The notes below the pieces were generated by a model. The model was given only the letters and a program-made list of their open reading frames with translations, ran no database searches and was not told the origin of the DNA. The translations under genes were made by a program, and so were the position numbers. A stretch of 20,757 bases of DNA, taken from assembly GCA_027485405.1 (NCBI GenBank), contig JAIXRB010000218.1, positions 1 to 20,757 of the forward strand, read 5' to 3'. Of this stretch, positions 1 through 7,450 are shown one piece after another (positions within the stretch are counted from its first letter, which is position 1; every line of letters begins with the position of its first letter). The DNA is from Leptospiraceae bacterium (GTDB lineage Bacteria; Spirochaetota; Leptospiria; Leptospirales; Leptospiraceae).

Positions 1-591
1 ATTGTAATCGAATCGAATATACCCTTTCGATAAAGTTGAAGCATTTGCCACAGAAGTAAACCGAACAAAAATATAACCACTTATGTTTGAACTACTTGTG
101 CCAGTAAAATTCATTTCTATTGCTTTGTTATTAGAATATGGAGCCGCACCATTATTCCACCAAACTTCCAATTTTTTCCCACCGGATAAAATGGGACTGG
201 ACTGAAACCTATATTTTGAGGCAACACCTCCCCAAGTATCGGTTCCTTGCAAAGTAGAAGTCACTGGAATGACTTCCAAAGCCTTTACTATATCGCCAAT
301 TGATTTAGAAATATCCCTGGTAGTCTTTGCAGTAGATCTTACCAAATCATATATTTTGGATACAGATGCATCATTTGCACTGTTCTGAAATCGATAATCT
401 GTAGTTGCTAGCGTTTTGTTGCCATCTCGCTCAGAGACCGAAGCACCAGAAGCTACAGTTTTGTAAATACTCGAAGGAATATCGGCAAAGCCCGTATACA
501 TATCTGTGGTTCTCGTAGCACTTGAGCTACTTGAAAGGTTCGAGAAAAAAGCTAATGCCAGTTGATTGCGCTTGCGAAAAATTTCGCTCAT
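1..591 (-). CDS. Phage structural protein downstream of tail fibre, 3' end missing
   Basis: An open frame of 197 codons runs from an ATG at 589-591 to the window edge with no stop, so the C-terminus is missing. An AGGTG ribosome-binding sequence lies about four bases before the ATG, and the gene follows the 186-aa gene after 28 bases. The product begins MSEIFRKRNQ, has a Ser-rich stretch near residues 18-24, and later contains Thr/Ser/Asn-rich, beta-like sequence around a WGGVASKYRF segment. I do not recognise a family. Its position, last behind the fibre and the DUF4376-like gene, suggests a virion-surface or fibre-accessory protein, but that is inferred from context only. Base composition looks more AT-rich than in the baseplate genes, which is common for phage distal-tail genes that are exchanged between relatives. 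Confidence 0.75.
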   Translation of the reverse strand, partial: MSEIFRKRNQLALAFFSNLSSSSSATRTTDMYTGFADIPSSIYKTVASGASVSERDGNKTLATTDYRFQNSANDASVSKIYDLVRSTAKTTRDISKSIGDIVKALEVIPVTSTLQGTDTWGGVASKYRFQSSPILSGGKKLEVWWNNGAAPYSNNKAIEMNFTGTSSSNISGYIFVRFTSVANASTLSKGYIRFDYN

Positions 592-619
592 GCGCACCTA
601 AGATGAGAATTTTGCACTT

Positions 620-1180
620 TTAAGGCAACTCTTCCCAAGCAAAACTGACGTCGTAGTCCGCCAAATCTGCCTTGCTCAATGCAATCAACCCATCAATGAG
701 TACCCGAGACTTACGAAAGCAGTCTTCCCAATACTGACCTGCCGCGATAGCCAATCCTTGCAATTGCTCTAAGGTCATAGCGCGCCATTGGTTGTCTCGA
801 TCTCTCCAAGCCCCACCAAAGACTCCCCCGATGGAAACCTTGGAAATCACCAAGTTCATTCGAATTAAATCCTCTTCCCTGGCCTGGAAATTGTAAGTGA
901 GATAGAAAATTCCTTCCTCTGTTTTGTTTATGGAAAAGCGAAAGATCTCAGATTGCAATTGAGCTCTCCGAACCGATAGACTGATTTCACCATCTAGGAC
1001 TTTTTCTTTTATGGTTTTTTCTCTCCAATTGCCGTTTTCAAAAACTCGACCTTTAGGCGGAAACTCGGTTACTACCTCTTCGCCTAAACTCGGTTGAACC
1101 AAAGAATTCGCATCTCTTTCGGCCTCTGGGTATTCATGTGGTCCCCAGATGATTTCGTTTCCTTTGATAATCCAAATCAT
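620..1180 (-). CDS. DUF4376-like tail-fibre-associated protein
   Basis: This 186-aa protein starts with MIWIIKGNEI and has its ATG at 1178-1180, one base after the fibre stop. The ribosome-binding sequence AGGAGAGG lies inside the end of the fibre gene. The C-terminal half (about residues 85-186) has the pattern I associate with DUF4376: a WRDRDNQWRAM stretch, an LEQLQGLAIAAGQYWEDCF helix, then a second helix with RVLIDGLIAL. Proteins of this kind sit directly behind tail fibres and are thought to act as fibre assembly or fibre-cap proteins. The N-terminal part, with Trp and Pro-rich turns, resembles the short beta domain of tail-fibre-assembly proteins. Family assignment is from remembered pattern, so moderately sure. 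The role is inferred mainly from its place behind the fibre. Confidence 0.7.
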   Translation of the reverse strand: MIWIIKGNEIIWGPHEYPEAERDANSLVQPSLGEEVVTEFPPKGRVFENGNWREKTIKEKVLDGEISLSVRRAQLQSEIFRFSINKTEEGIFYLTYNFQAREEDLIRMNLVISKVSIGGVFGGAWRDRDNQWRAMTLEQLQGLAIAAGQYWEDCFRKSRVLIDGLIALSKADLADYDVSFAWEELP

Positions 1181-1181
1181 T

Positions 1182-2294
1182 TTAAGCCACCTCTCCTACA
1201 AATACATTCAAATAAGCTCCAGCAGCTCTAGGACGGTTTTTGTTTCCACCTCTGTGAATACCGTTAGCAGTTCTTATATTATTTGAGTAGGTTCCTGCTG
1301 TTACTCCTTTGTAAGGTTCTGAAGTTAAAACGGCAGCAGCCCCAACCGATAAGTCAGGGCCACCACTTCCTGATTGTGAATCAAAAACGATAGTTGCGTA
1401 TCCCAAAATGGACTGGTTTTGTCCTCCATAAACGATGACATGTTGATGTTCTTGCGCCTGATCCAATCTTCTCAATCCACTAAACCCAGTTTGCAAAACA
1501 GCATCGTTGATTCGTCTCCACCGACCGTTGGCATCCGACTGTCTGGCGAATGGTTTTACTCGGAAGGTGATATTCCCAGTTCCGGAAGTGGTACCTGATA
1601 TTCGAATAATCCGAGAAGCAGGATCCAATGTTTGAGCTAAAGAAGTTCCCCAAGTTATCAATTGCTTGGATCCCGCACTGATCCCAGGAGCCGTTGAGCT
1701 CACAATTTCGATTACCATGCCCCAGTTCGTAAACCGAGTTGCGTCTATCGTGTCTATGTCATTGATCGATTCATTCCACGCAAAAAATCTCAAATCATCC
1801 AGCAAGTGGCGAATCAAATTGGTATGGATGGTATTGTTCGTGAGAGTCAACCTCGGGTTCGTTGCGACTTCAACTGTCGCAGTATAATCTGTAGTCGTTC
1901 CCTCGTCCGAAGAATAGTTAAAACCAGTGAGATACGGAGCGAAATCGATATAGGTGGCAGGAGCCAAAGAAGCCCAATCCATATCAGCTCGCATCCAGGG
2001 AACGCTTGCCGATGGAGTATAGATCCCTTGGGAATACTTGAAATCTCCTAGGTCAAACAAAGACTTAAAGACTATTCCGTTTTCAGCGTTATTGATAACA
2101 GGACTTCGCCTCTTCTGTGTGGCATAGCTGGAAGGAGTATCAGGCAATTGCAAAAAATTCTTCGGAATACCATCCACTTGCGCTTGCAAATCATTCGTAT
2201 TGCCATAGATGCGATTGAATTCCGTTTCCAACAAATCACCATCTGCTGGTGTGGTCTTGCCCCAAGTGCGTGTTTTGCCTGCTGTTACTGCCAT
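1182..2294 (-). CDS. Tail fibre protein with collar-like C-terminal tip
   Basis: 370 aa. The N-terminus (MAVTAGKTRTWG, then DGDLLETEFNRIYGNTNDLQ) is the kind of short attachment segment found in Mu-like fibre proteins. The middle is Thr/Ser/Asn-rich and beta-like. The C-terminus has HQHVIVYGG and then GGNKNRPRAAG near residues 345-360, resembling the His-containing tip and NRPRN signature of phage collar/fibre tips. The protein probably trimerises and mediates receptor binding at the cell surface. The ATG (2292-2294) lies inside the preceding gene, a 10-base overlap, with AGAGGA six to seven bases before it. The C-terminal tip is the part expected to vary with host range. Fibre identity is well supported by position and these motifs; the receptor is unknown. 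Confidence 0.78.
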   Translation of the reverse strand: MAVTAGKTRTWGKTTPADGDLLETEFNRIYGNTNDLQAQVDGIPKNFLQLPDTPSSYATQKRRSPVINNAENGIVFKSLFDLGDFKYSQGIYTPSASVPWMRADMDWASLAPATYIDFAPYLTGFNYSSDEGTTTDYTATVEVATNPRLTLTNNTIHTNLIRHLLDDLRFFAWNESINDIDTIDATRFTNWGMVIEIVSSTAPGISAGSKQLITWGTSLAQTLDPASRIIRISGTTSGTGNITFRVKPFARQSDANGRWRRINDAVLQTGFSGLRRLDQAQEHQHVIVYGGQNQSILGYATIVFDSQSGSGGPDLSVGAAAVLTSEPYKGVTAGTYSNNIRTANGIHRGGNKNRPRAAGAYLNVFVGEVA

Positions 2295-3253
2295 GCCTCT
2301 TCCTCTACAATGCTAAAATTAAACATACTGAATTGGTCTTTGAATTTGCCCGGAAAACTTGCCAAAGCCACAAGCTGGCCAGCATCATCATACAACGCCA
2401 TCTCATTGATCTTTTGATTGATGGCATCAGCCACAAAAAGCCTCACACCGACTTCCCAAGAGTTGGAATCTAAGCTCAGTATCTCTGCGGACTTGCGTAG
2501 AATTTCATTTTGTAGTCCTATATCGGATGCTAGGGGAGATCGGAGATTGCCCCCTGGTTCGGCTCCAATTCCTAAAGCAATGGTTGCCACATTGGGCAAT
2601 ACAATGGGTTGAGATAAAAGAGATTTCCCTGTAAAATCCCAAGAACCATCTAGCAAAGCTGACCGAAAAAACTTTTTTAAAAATCTGGAAAATCCAACTT
2701 GGAACTGATTGACGATTTCGCCTTTGGTGCCTCCAGCTCGAATATCAGCGATGGCTGTATTGAAATCTGAACTCACTTGCAAAGCCTCGATGGCTCCCGC
2801 AAAGGTAACCCGAAAGGTGGCAGGCCGACTGCTCGATCCATTTAAAGGCCAGAGCCCACTAAAATTATCTCTGCCGTCTAGCCTTGCTATGCTATCTATA
2901 TACGCTAACTCTTCTATGGATCGGAGCGATCCTGTCCCCTGGATGAGTAGGTTCCCAATTTCCGAAATGCTCTTTAGATCACCTCGAGACAAATACTTCC
3001 GAATGGCAATCGGTAGAAATCGTTTGTAGGCAATATCCGAACGATTTTGGCGGGACTCTCGAACTAAACCACCTATCCAATCTAGCATGGAGCCAGATTT
3101 TGAAGTTATATCGTACAAACCGATCATGGAGGACAGGGCGTAAGCAAACTCTGACATTTCCGTTTCCAAAAGAGCCATGAGCTTACCTAAATTGGAATTC
3201 GGATCATTCTCTAAAATCGAAGAGGGAAACCTGAGGAAACTCTGGAACATCAT
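2285..3253 (-). CDS. DUF2612/gpI-like baseplate protein with fibre-adaptor-like C-terminus
   Basis: 322 aa. The N-terminal ~110 residues (LLETEMSEF, DITSKSGSMLDWIGGLV, SDIAYKRFLPI) have the layout of baseplate proteins of the DUF2612/tail protein I type, which link the baseplate wedge to the fibre. The C-terminal ~50 residues contain INEMALYDDAGQLVALASFP, like the adaptor domain at the start of many tail-collar fibres (DUF3751-like). The protein therefore looks like a fusion of wedge-tip and fibre-adaptor parts. The ATG at 3251-3253 overlaps the TGA of the J gene in an ATGA junction, and a second ATG follows at once (MMFQ). Baseplate role is fairly sure from gene order. The C-terminal domain match is from memory. 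Confidence 0.75.
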   Translation of the reverse strand: MMFQSFLRFPSSILENDPNSNLGKLMALLETEMSEFAYALSSMIGLYDITSKSGSMLDWIGGLVRESRQNRSDIAYKRFLPIAIRKYLSRGDLKSISEIGNLLIQGTGSLRSIEELAYIDSIARLDGRDNFSGLWPLNGSSSRPATFRVTFAGAIEALQVSSDFNTAIADIRAGGTKGEIVNQFQVGFSRFLKKFFRSALLDGSWDFTGKSLLSQPIVLPNVATIALGIGAEPGGNLRSPLASDIGLQNEILRKSAEILSLDSNSWEVGVRLFVADAINQKINEMALYDDAGQLVALASFPGKFKDQFSMFNFSIVEEEAWQ

Positions 3254-4470
3254 GTCACGCCGACCGTTATGTACGAAGTTAAGCAGACTGGCTTTTGTTT
3301 TGCTGTTAAGATCAGAGTATCAAGATTCGGAGTTGAGCTCGCTGACAAACCGACTTTAATTGTGATAGAGGTAATCCCTTGGATTCTGACCGTATCAAAG
3401 TCATCGGAACCAAACTGGGCTCCCGTAAGTTCCCAAGAATAGATGGGCTTACCAATTCCTTTACCGAGATACTCTGTAGCATCCGAACCCACAGTGTGAA
3501 TGCCACCAATCACCTTAATGATGTTTTCTCTTACAATAGATTCAGAGCCATTGATCCAAAAAGAATTTTTAACAATTGTCACGGCGACATAGATAGGTAG
3601 TGCTTGGGGGACGTTCCAGCGGTAGGTCTGAGGATTTCCTAAAGGGTCTAGTTTTGTGACAACGACATCACCAACCAAACGAATTCCACCTGGTTTATAA
3701 GATTCAAAAATGTCCGCTATAGTTGTATTGGTTCCGCCTTCGATGACAAACTCCATGGAGTGCGGAGGCCTTCCTTGTCCATCCTCGAAGCTTTCCACGT
3801 TTTCGTAGCCGACAACAGACTTTGTATCAGGCAAGTCAGATAGGAGAGTCTGAAGCGCCACCAAACTCGATCCACCTGCGACTCCTCTTCGTTTGTATCG
3901 ATCGCGCAGTTCAATGTCAGTTTCTCTTGGTAGACCGCCAAAGCTCGGATCAGGATTGCTGACCGAATCGATTCCAGTTAGCGGAGTGGCAATCTCTGTA
4001 ACAGAATTTGCAGGCACAATTCCATCGGGACCAGACAAGATAGCTTGGGCGGGAATGTCTATGCTTCCCGCTTCTACTGTTCCAGAGTCCATGGTTACGA
4101 ACCGAATGCCATTGGTTGTTTGACAGATGGTACCCAAAGGAACTGGCGATCCGTTGACCCCCAGAAACCGAAGAAGCACTTCGGCTTTTTTAGATGGATT
4201 GCGAGTAATCCCACCGAGTCCAACAACATAATCTAAGGCAACATTTGTGGCAGTATCTACAAATTGATTATAAAAAATGGATTCTAAGTGCTTCCATGCT
4301 GTGTCCATTTCTTCAGAAAAAAATTGGATCCAGATAGAAAGCAGACTGACCTCTGATAGATCTACATCAGGGCCAAAAAAACTAGGAAGCTTGGCTTTGT
4401 CTCGCAAGTCCTGAAGGATTGTTTCGAGTGGTTTGCGGATGAAGCCTTTTGAGGTTACGCCAAAACTCAC
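3250..4470 (-). CDS. Baseplate J-like wedge protein (Mu gp47 / P2 gpJ type)
   Basis: 406 aa, close to the usual size of J-like proteins. The N-terminus (FIRKPLETILQDLRDKAK, then a segment around WIQFFSEEMDTAWKHLESIF) and the centre (GGLPRETDIELRDRYKRR near residues 180-200) are typical: J proteins carry a P.ETDEELR.R-like motif before the second helical domain. In the virion it forms the main baseplate wedge with the gp25-like and DUF2612-like proteins encoded on either side. Translation starts at GTG (4468-4470), which overlaps the TGA of the gp25 gene (GTGA), a sign of coupling. No truncation is seen. Confidence 0.88.
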   Translation of the reverse strand: MSFGVTSKGFIRKPLETILQDLRDKAKLPSFFGPDVDLSEVSLLSIWIQFFSEEMDTAWKHLESIFYNQFVDTATNVALDYVVGLGGITRNPSKKAEVLLRFLGVNGSPVPLGTICQTTNGIRFVTMDSGTVEAGSIDIPAQAILSGPDGIVPANSVTEIATPLTGIDSVSNPDPSFGGLPRETDIELRDRYKRRGVAGGSSLVALQTLLSDLPDTKSVVGYENVESFEDGQGRPPHSMEFVIEGGTNTTIADIFESYKPGGIRLVGDVVVTKLDPLGNPQTYRWNVPQALPIYVAVTIVKNSFWINGSESIVRENIIKVIGGIHTVGSDATEYLGKGIGKPIYSWELTGAQFGSDDFDTVRIQGITSITIKVGLSASSTPNLDTLILTAKQKPVCLTSYITVGVT

Positions 4471-4808
4471 AAAACTACCTCAACGTTTCCTTGGATCGTC
4501 TGGCACTGAAGCCTCAAGGCCATCTCCCTGTTTTCTCGATCGATAGCAAATTCGGTAATGGAGCAAGCACTGGATTCTGGATCCAAGAGAACAGCTTTTT
4601 TGATTTCAGCTTGGATACGTTCCAGAAGAATTGGTTTCTCGTAAATGGAGAGCCAATCAATGCCCAGATCAGGTTCATGAGCCAGCTCGCCTAAGCGCAA
4701 ACGGATTCGATCCCGAACCCTTTGGGCGTATGATTTCATTCCCGAAATCATTTGAACCTTACCAGATTGCAAAACGATATCTCTGTCTTGTACTAGAAAG
4801 CTTCTCAC
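4467..4808 (-). CDS. gp25/DUF2634-like baseplate wedge protein
   Basis: 113 aa. Key features are RVRDRIRLRLGELAHEPDLGIDW near residues 30-53 (Arg-rich helix followed by a D.GIDW motif) and a C-terminal beta region with EMALRLQCQT. These match the gp25 / Mu gp46 group of small lysozyme-fold wedge proteins, about 100-140 aa, which join the sheath to the wedge. The start chosen is GTG at 4806-4808. An AGGA lies immediately before it, too close for a normal ribosome-binding site, and no ATG is available in frame between the upstream TAG and the conserved region. The 48 bases before it contain nothing else recognisable. Gene order directly before J agrees. Confidence 0.85.
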   Translation of the reverse strand: MRSFLVQDRDIVLQSGKVQMISGMKSYAQRVRDRIRLRLGELAHEPDLGIDWLSIYEKPILLERIQAEIKKAVLLDPESSACSITEFAIDRENREMALRLQCQTIQGNVEVVL

Positions 4809-4856
4809 TCCTATAGAATAGCAGAGTCCCTATAACAAAGAAAGGTCATTCCTTCC

Positions 4857-5093
4857 CTACGATATTTTTCCTTTGGCAGGCACAGTCGATCCTTGGTTTG
4901 AAACCGTTGCCGACCCGACCACAACAATCCCAGATTGAAGCAAGGCTCCAATTTCTGCTTCGTCTTTGAAGTGCTCTATGACGGCATCTGCCACGGCTGT
5001 CCAAACGGCAGTGGCTTGCGTTTTTTCTGCTTCGGTCAATGCGGCAACCTTGCTTGTGATCAGAGCCCCGAGTACAGCTTTATTCAGTGCCAT
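4857..5093 (-). CDS. Small spike-adjacent virion protein of unknown function
   Basis: 78 aa, between the spike and the gp25 gene. The N-terminal two thirds are helical (LGALITSKVAALTEAEKTQA, VWTAVADAVIEHF). The C-terminus is a Val/Ser/Gly beta-like tail (GIVVVGSATVSNQGSTV). I recall short proteins with a similar helical start and a repetitive beta end beside Gp138-type spikes in other small myophages, but I cannot name a family with certainty. It may be a minor virion component near the spike or a chaperone for it. The ATG at 5091-5093 follows the spike stop after 8 bases. The ORF is intact and the composition matches its neighbours. Confidence 0.72.
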   Translation of the reverse strand: MALNKAVLGALITSKVAALTEAEKTQATAVWTAVADAVIEHFKDEAEIGALLQSGIVVVGSATVSNQGSTVPAKGKIS

Positions 5094-5101
5094 AAAAAAT
5101 C

Positions 5102-5686
5102 TTAACTCCCATTCGTCGGCTTCATCGTCGGAGTTCCAACCGAACCAGAAGTATGTTTATGAGTCAAGGCATCGAAAGAATTGATTCCATCAGTCAAAGT
5201 GATTTTACTTGACTTGAACTTGATCTCATCCTCTTTGATTTGAAGGTAGCTCGACTTGTCTTCAAAGCCGATCACTACCCCGTCTAGGGACAAAAGAGAG
5301 TTGGGGCTTGGAACCAGGCTGTCCTTTTTCACACCTCCGATGACACAGGCATCCTGCATGTTCCAGCGAGCTTTTGTTTTCTGAGAAGGTGAGCCTTGCA
5401 AAGATTTGCGGATGTCATTGGCTGAGAAAGTGACCCAAACCAGGTCTCCTCTTTTGTAAGGCAATTTGATCACACAATCTCCACCGTACGGATGAGATAC
5501 GGGAACATTTGCCAGGATTGGAAAGTCTTTTGACTCGCCATAATCGTTTTCCATTCGGAGCAAAGGCAAAACATCCATAGTCCCTTTGGTCGCTGAATAC
5601 GATTGCACTTTTGCCACACAGCCGATCTCGATTCCAAATAACTTTGCATCGACTAAGTTGCTTAGGAACTGCGTAAACTTATCCAA
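5102..5686 (-). CDS. Gp138-type membrane-puncturing baseplate spike (gpV-like)
   Basis: 194 aa. Residues ~20-120 form an OB-like domain (GCVAKVQSYSATKGTMDVLPLL, then YKRGDLVWVTFSANDIRKSL and a CVIGGV strand) as in the Gp138 N-terminal domain family. Residues ~130-170 are a short beta-helix region with alternating charged and hydrophobic residues. It ends in THKHTSGSVGTP, whose H176-K177-H178 pair resembles the His metal-binding tip of phage spikes. The protein should trimerise at the tip of the tail tube and pierce the outer membrane. Start is TTG at 5684-5686, supported by AGAGG six bases upstream; it overlaps the end of the hub gene by 8 bases. The beta-helix is short compared with P2 gpV. 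Confidence 0.82.
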   Translation of the reverse strand: MDKFTQFLSNLVDAKLFGIEIGCVAKVQSYSATKGTMDVLPLLRMENDYGESKDFPILANVPVSHPYGGDCVIKLPYKRGDLVWVTFSANDIRKSLQGSPSQKTKARWNMQDACVIGGVKKDSLVPSPNSLLSLDGVVIGFEDKSSYLQIKEDEIKFKSSKITLTDGINSFDALTHKHTSGSVGTPTMKPTNGS

Positions 5687-6467
5687 GGATCGCCTCTGAG
5701 TAAGCGCGCTTCACACTTGTGGTAAAATAGTGGTTTGTCTTTTGGACTTGGAATACTCCAGAAGTCAAAGAGCTTTCCAATGTTACTTCTTCTGTAGGAT
5801 GTAAATTTGGTTGAAAAACAGAAACGACTCGGTACCCAGAGCCCACTCGGTTTATCTCCAAGATATTGCTATTGGACAAATTGATTTTGGGAGGAAACCG
5901 CAAAGAGTTCGGATAGACGCTCAAAGAATTATTGACGATCCGAAAGATATGGCCGTCCAAGTTAGCAAAGTAAGTGAGTGCTTCGTTTACGGTAGCAAAG
6001 GCGAGAGTATGGATCCCCGGTTTTCGGATGAGAATGGTTCCACGACTGAGACCAAACTCTGGCAAAAGCGCTTCTAGTATGCCTTGCAACGGAAGTTTAG
6101 AAAAAGACCTTTGGATCAGTTTTTGGCCAGTGTAGATGGTTTCGTCACTTACCTGGAGATCCAAGGAAGCATCTCCATTGGCACTTGATTCTTCTAAGGA
6201 AAAAATACTACCTTCAAAAAATGGTTTTAAGGATTTGGAATGGCCAGCCTTTACTATGACTTTTGCGCCCTTCCAACCACTGCCTTCGGATTTCAACTGA
6301 GCCTTTTCTATCGTATCTTGGGACGGATTAAAAATTCTTAGAGTGCCTGTCTGCCGGAGTCCCTCTGAGACAAATAGATCACAAGACAAAGGAGGACATT
6401 TGATTTGGATAGGAATTCCAAAGCTCGGTCTAATTTCGATTTCTGCTATGCGACCGAAGAGGCTCAT
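5679..6467 (-). CDS. Baseplate hub protein (gp27/Mu gp44-like)
   Basis: 262 aa. The N-terminus (MSLFGRIAEIEI) is followed by beta-rich sequence with a SCDLFVSEGLRQTGTLRIFN segment, a KVIVKAGH strand and a further domain (DGHIFRIVNNSLSVYP) typical of hub proteins that join the tail tube to the spike. It lies between the plug and spike genes, the conserved place for the hub in Pam3/Mu-like phages. The ATG (6465-6467) overlaps the plug stop by 4 bases. The size is smaller than P2 gpD or Mu gp44 but matches reduced hubs. Identification relies on gene order plus the general fold pattern, so moderately sure. Confidence 0.75.
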   Translation of the reverse strand: MSLFGRIAEIEIRPSFGIPIQIKCPPLSCDLFVSEGLRQTGTLRIFNPSQDTIEKAQLKSEGSGWKGAKVIVKAGHSKSLKPFFEGSIFSLEESSANGDASLDLQVSDETIYTGQKLIQRSFSKLPLQGILEALLPEFGLSRGTILIRKPGIHTLAFATVNEALTYFANLDGHIFRIVNNSLSVYPNSLRFPPKINLSNSNILEINRVGSGYRVVSVFQPNLHPTEEVTLESSLTSGVFQVQKTNHYFTTSVKRAYSEAILG

Positions 6468-6802
6468 TCGAATCTTTTCCCCAAATACAACTGAACGGAG
6501 ATTCCGAGATTCTCCTTGGTAATCGCAGACCCAAAGGAATTGGAATACAGATCTGCAAGATCAATGGGAACAAGTGCCGCCTCAAAGGGAATCCCTTCAA
6601 TATCAAAAGGGAAGGCATTGCCACCATAGACAAGTTTTCCAGCAAACAGCAGATTTCCGAAGAGATCGCTGATTGATAAAGTACAAAACTCACCAACGGA
6701 ATTCCAATCTAACTCTATAGAAAAATCTTGATCTACCAAAGTTACAATTTTTTGGCAAGGAAGTTCTTCGAAGGAAACAGGAATAGATTGAAAATCTGCC
6801 AT
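6464..6802 (-). CDS. Baseplate plug protein (Pam3 gp18-like)
   Basis: 112 aa, almost entirely predicted beta strand. Diagnostic stretches are FSIELDWNSVGEFCTLSISD and LFGNLLFAGKLVYGGNAF, which fit the plug family pattern of a WN, a D..GN and a LV.G segment. In Pam3 this protein closes the tail tube channel next to the hub. It starts at ATG 6800-6802, three bases after the preceding stop, and its stop overlaps the hub start. Length agrees with the family (about 100-120 aa). Family assignment is from remembered pattern and position. Confidence 0.76.
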   Translation of the reverse strand: MADFQSIPVSFEELPCQKIVTLVDQDFSIELDWNSVGEFCTLSISDLFGNLLFAGKLVYGGNAFPFDIEGIPFEAALVPIDLADLYSNSFGSAITKENLGISVQLYLGKRFE

Positions 6803-6805
6803 ACT

Positions 6806-7450
6806 CTAGCCTCCGAAACTTTTCAAAATGGACTTTCTTACTGGATTGGTTGTTACAGGAGGATCAGGTTTCTTCTCTGGCTTAGCAGGTGTTTTGCCTT
6901 GCGTATTCACCTTCTTTGCTCCTGGTACGGTTGGCACCTCTGGCACTTTGACCTGTGGAACAAGAGTCAAATTCACAACAAAGTCTTTGCCTGTTTCCAT
7001 TGTCTCCTGGAAGGTGATGTCCTTGATTTGCAGATTTGAGATTTCATCGAAAGCAGTTCCAAGAAACTTCTCGTCCAAAGGAGCTGGCCGATACTGGAAG
7101 CTCTCCGGAAGCATTTCTAAAATCTTGGAAAGAAAACCTCCTGTGCCATAGCCAAGCATTGCGATAGTCGAGCCCTTGTTTTGCCAGGTGACCAATTGAT
7201 TCAGTTTCTCCTTGGGAGACATGCTAGTCAGAGCCAGGATATCCGTAGTAGAGCTGATCGTTGCCTGCAAGGTGATGACTCGCTCGATGTCGCCAGCTTG
7301 GTCAGTCTTTTCGGATTTCTTTTTGGGATCGTTCCCGGTGGCTTTTTTGGGAAGTTCTTTGCTGTAAGAATGATTGATGTCGGAAACTACATTGAGCTCG
7401 ACTTCTTCTTTGCCAGATTTTAAAGCAATAGTTTTGCGACCGAGTAACAT
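6806..7450 (-). CDS. Baseplate/tail-tube-end protein following the tape measure
   Basis: 214 aa. It starts with MLLGRKTIALKSGKEEVELN, contains a Lys-rich linker (about residues 33-52), then a structured part (RVITLQATISSTTDILAL, LPESFQYRPAPLDEKFLG, FQETMETGKDFVVNLTL), and ends in a Pro/Lys-rich tail. Proteins in this slot, between tape measure and plug, usually connect the tube to the hub (gp53-like, LysM-like or Dit-like proteins). The fold cannot be decided from sequence alone. The N-terminal strand pattern resembles phage proteins that begin with a tube-like domain. The ATG (7448-7450) follows the tape-measure stop with no gap. Baseplate role is inferred mainly from position. Confidence 0.68.
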   Translation of the reverse strand: MLLGRKTIALKSGKEEVELNVVSDINHSYSKELPKKATGNDPKKKSEKTDQAGDIERVITLQATISSTTDILALTSMSPKEKLNQLVTWQNKGSTIAMLGYGTGGFLSKILEMLPESFQYRPAPLDEKFLGTAFDEISNLQIKDITFQETMETGKDFVVNLTLVPQVKVPEVPTVPGAKKVNTQGKTPAKPEKKPDPPVTTNPVRKSILKSFGG

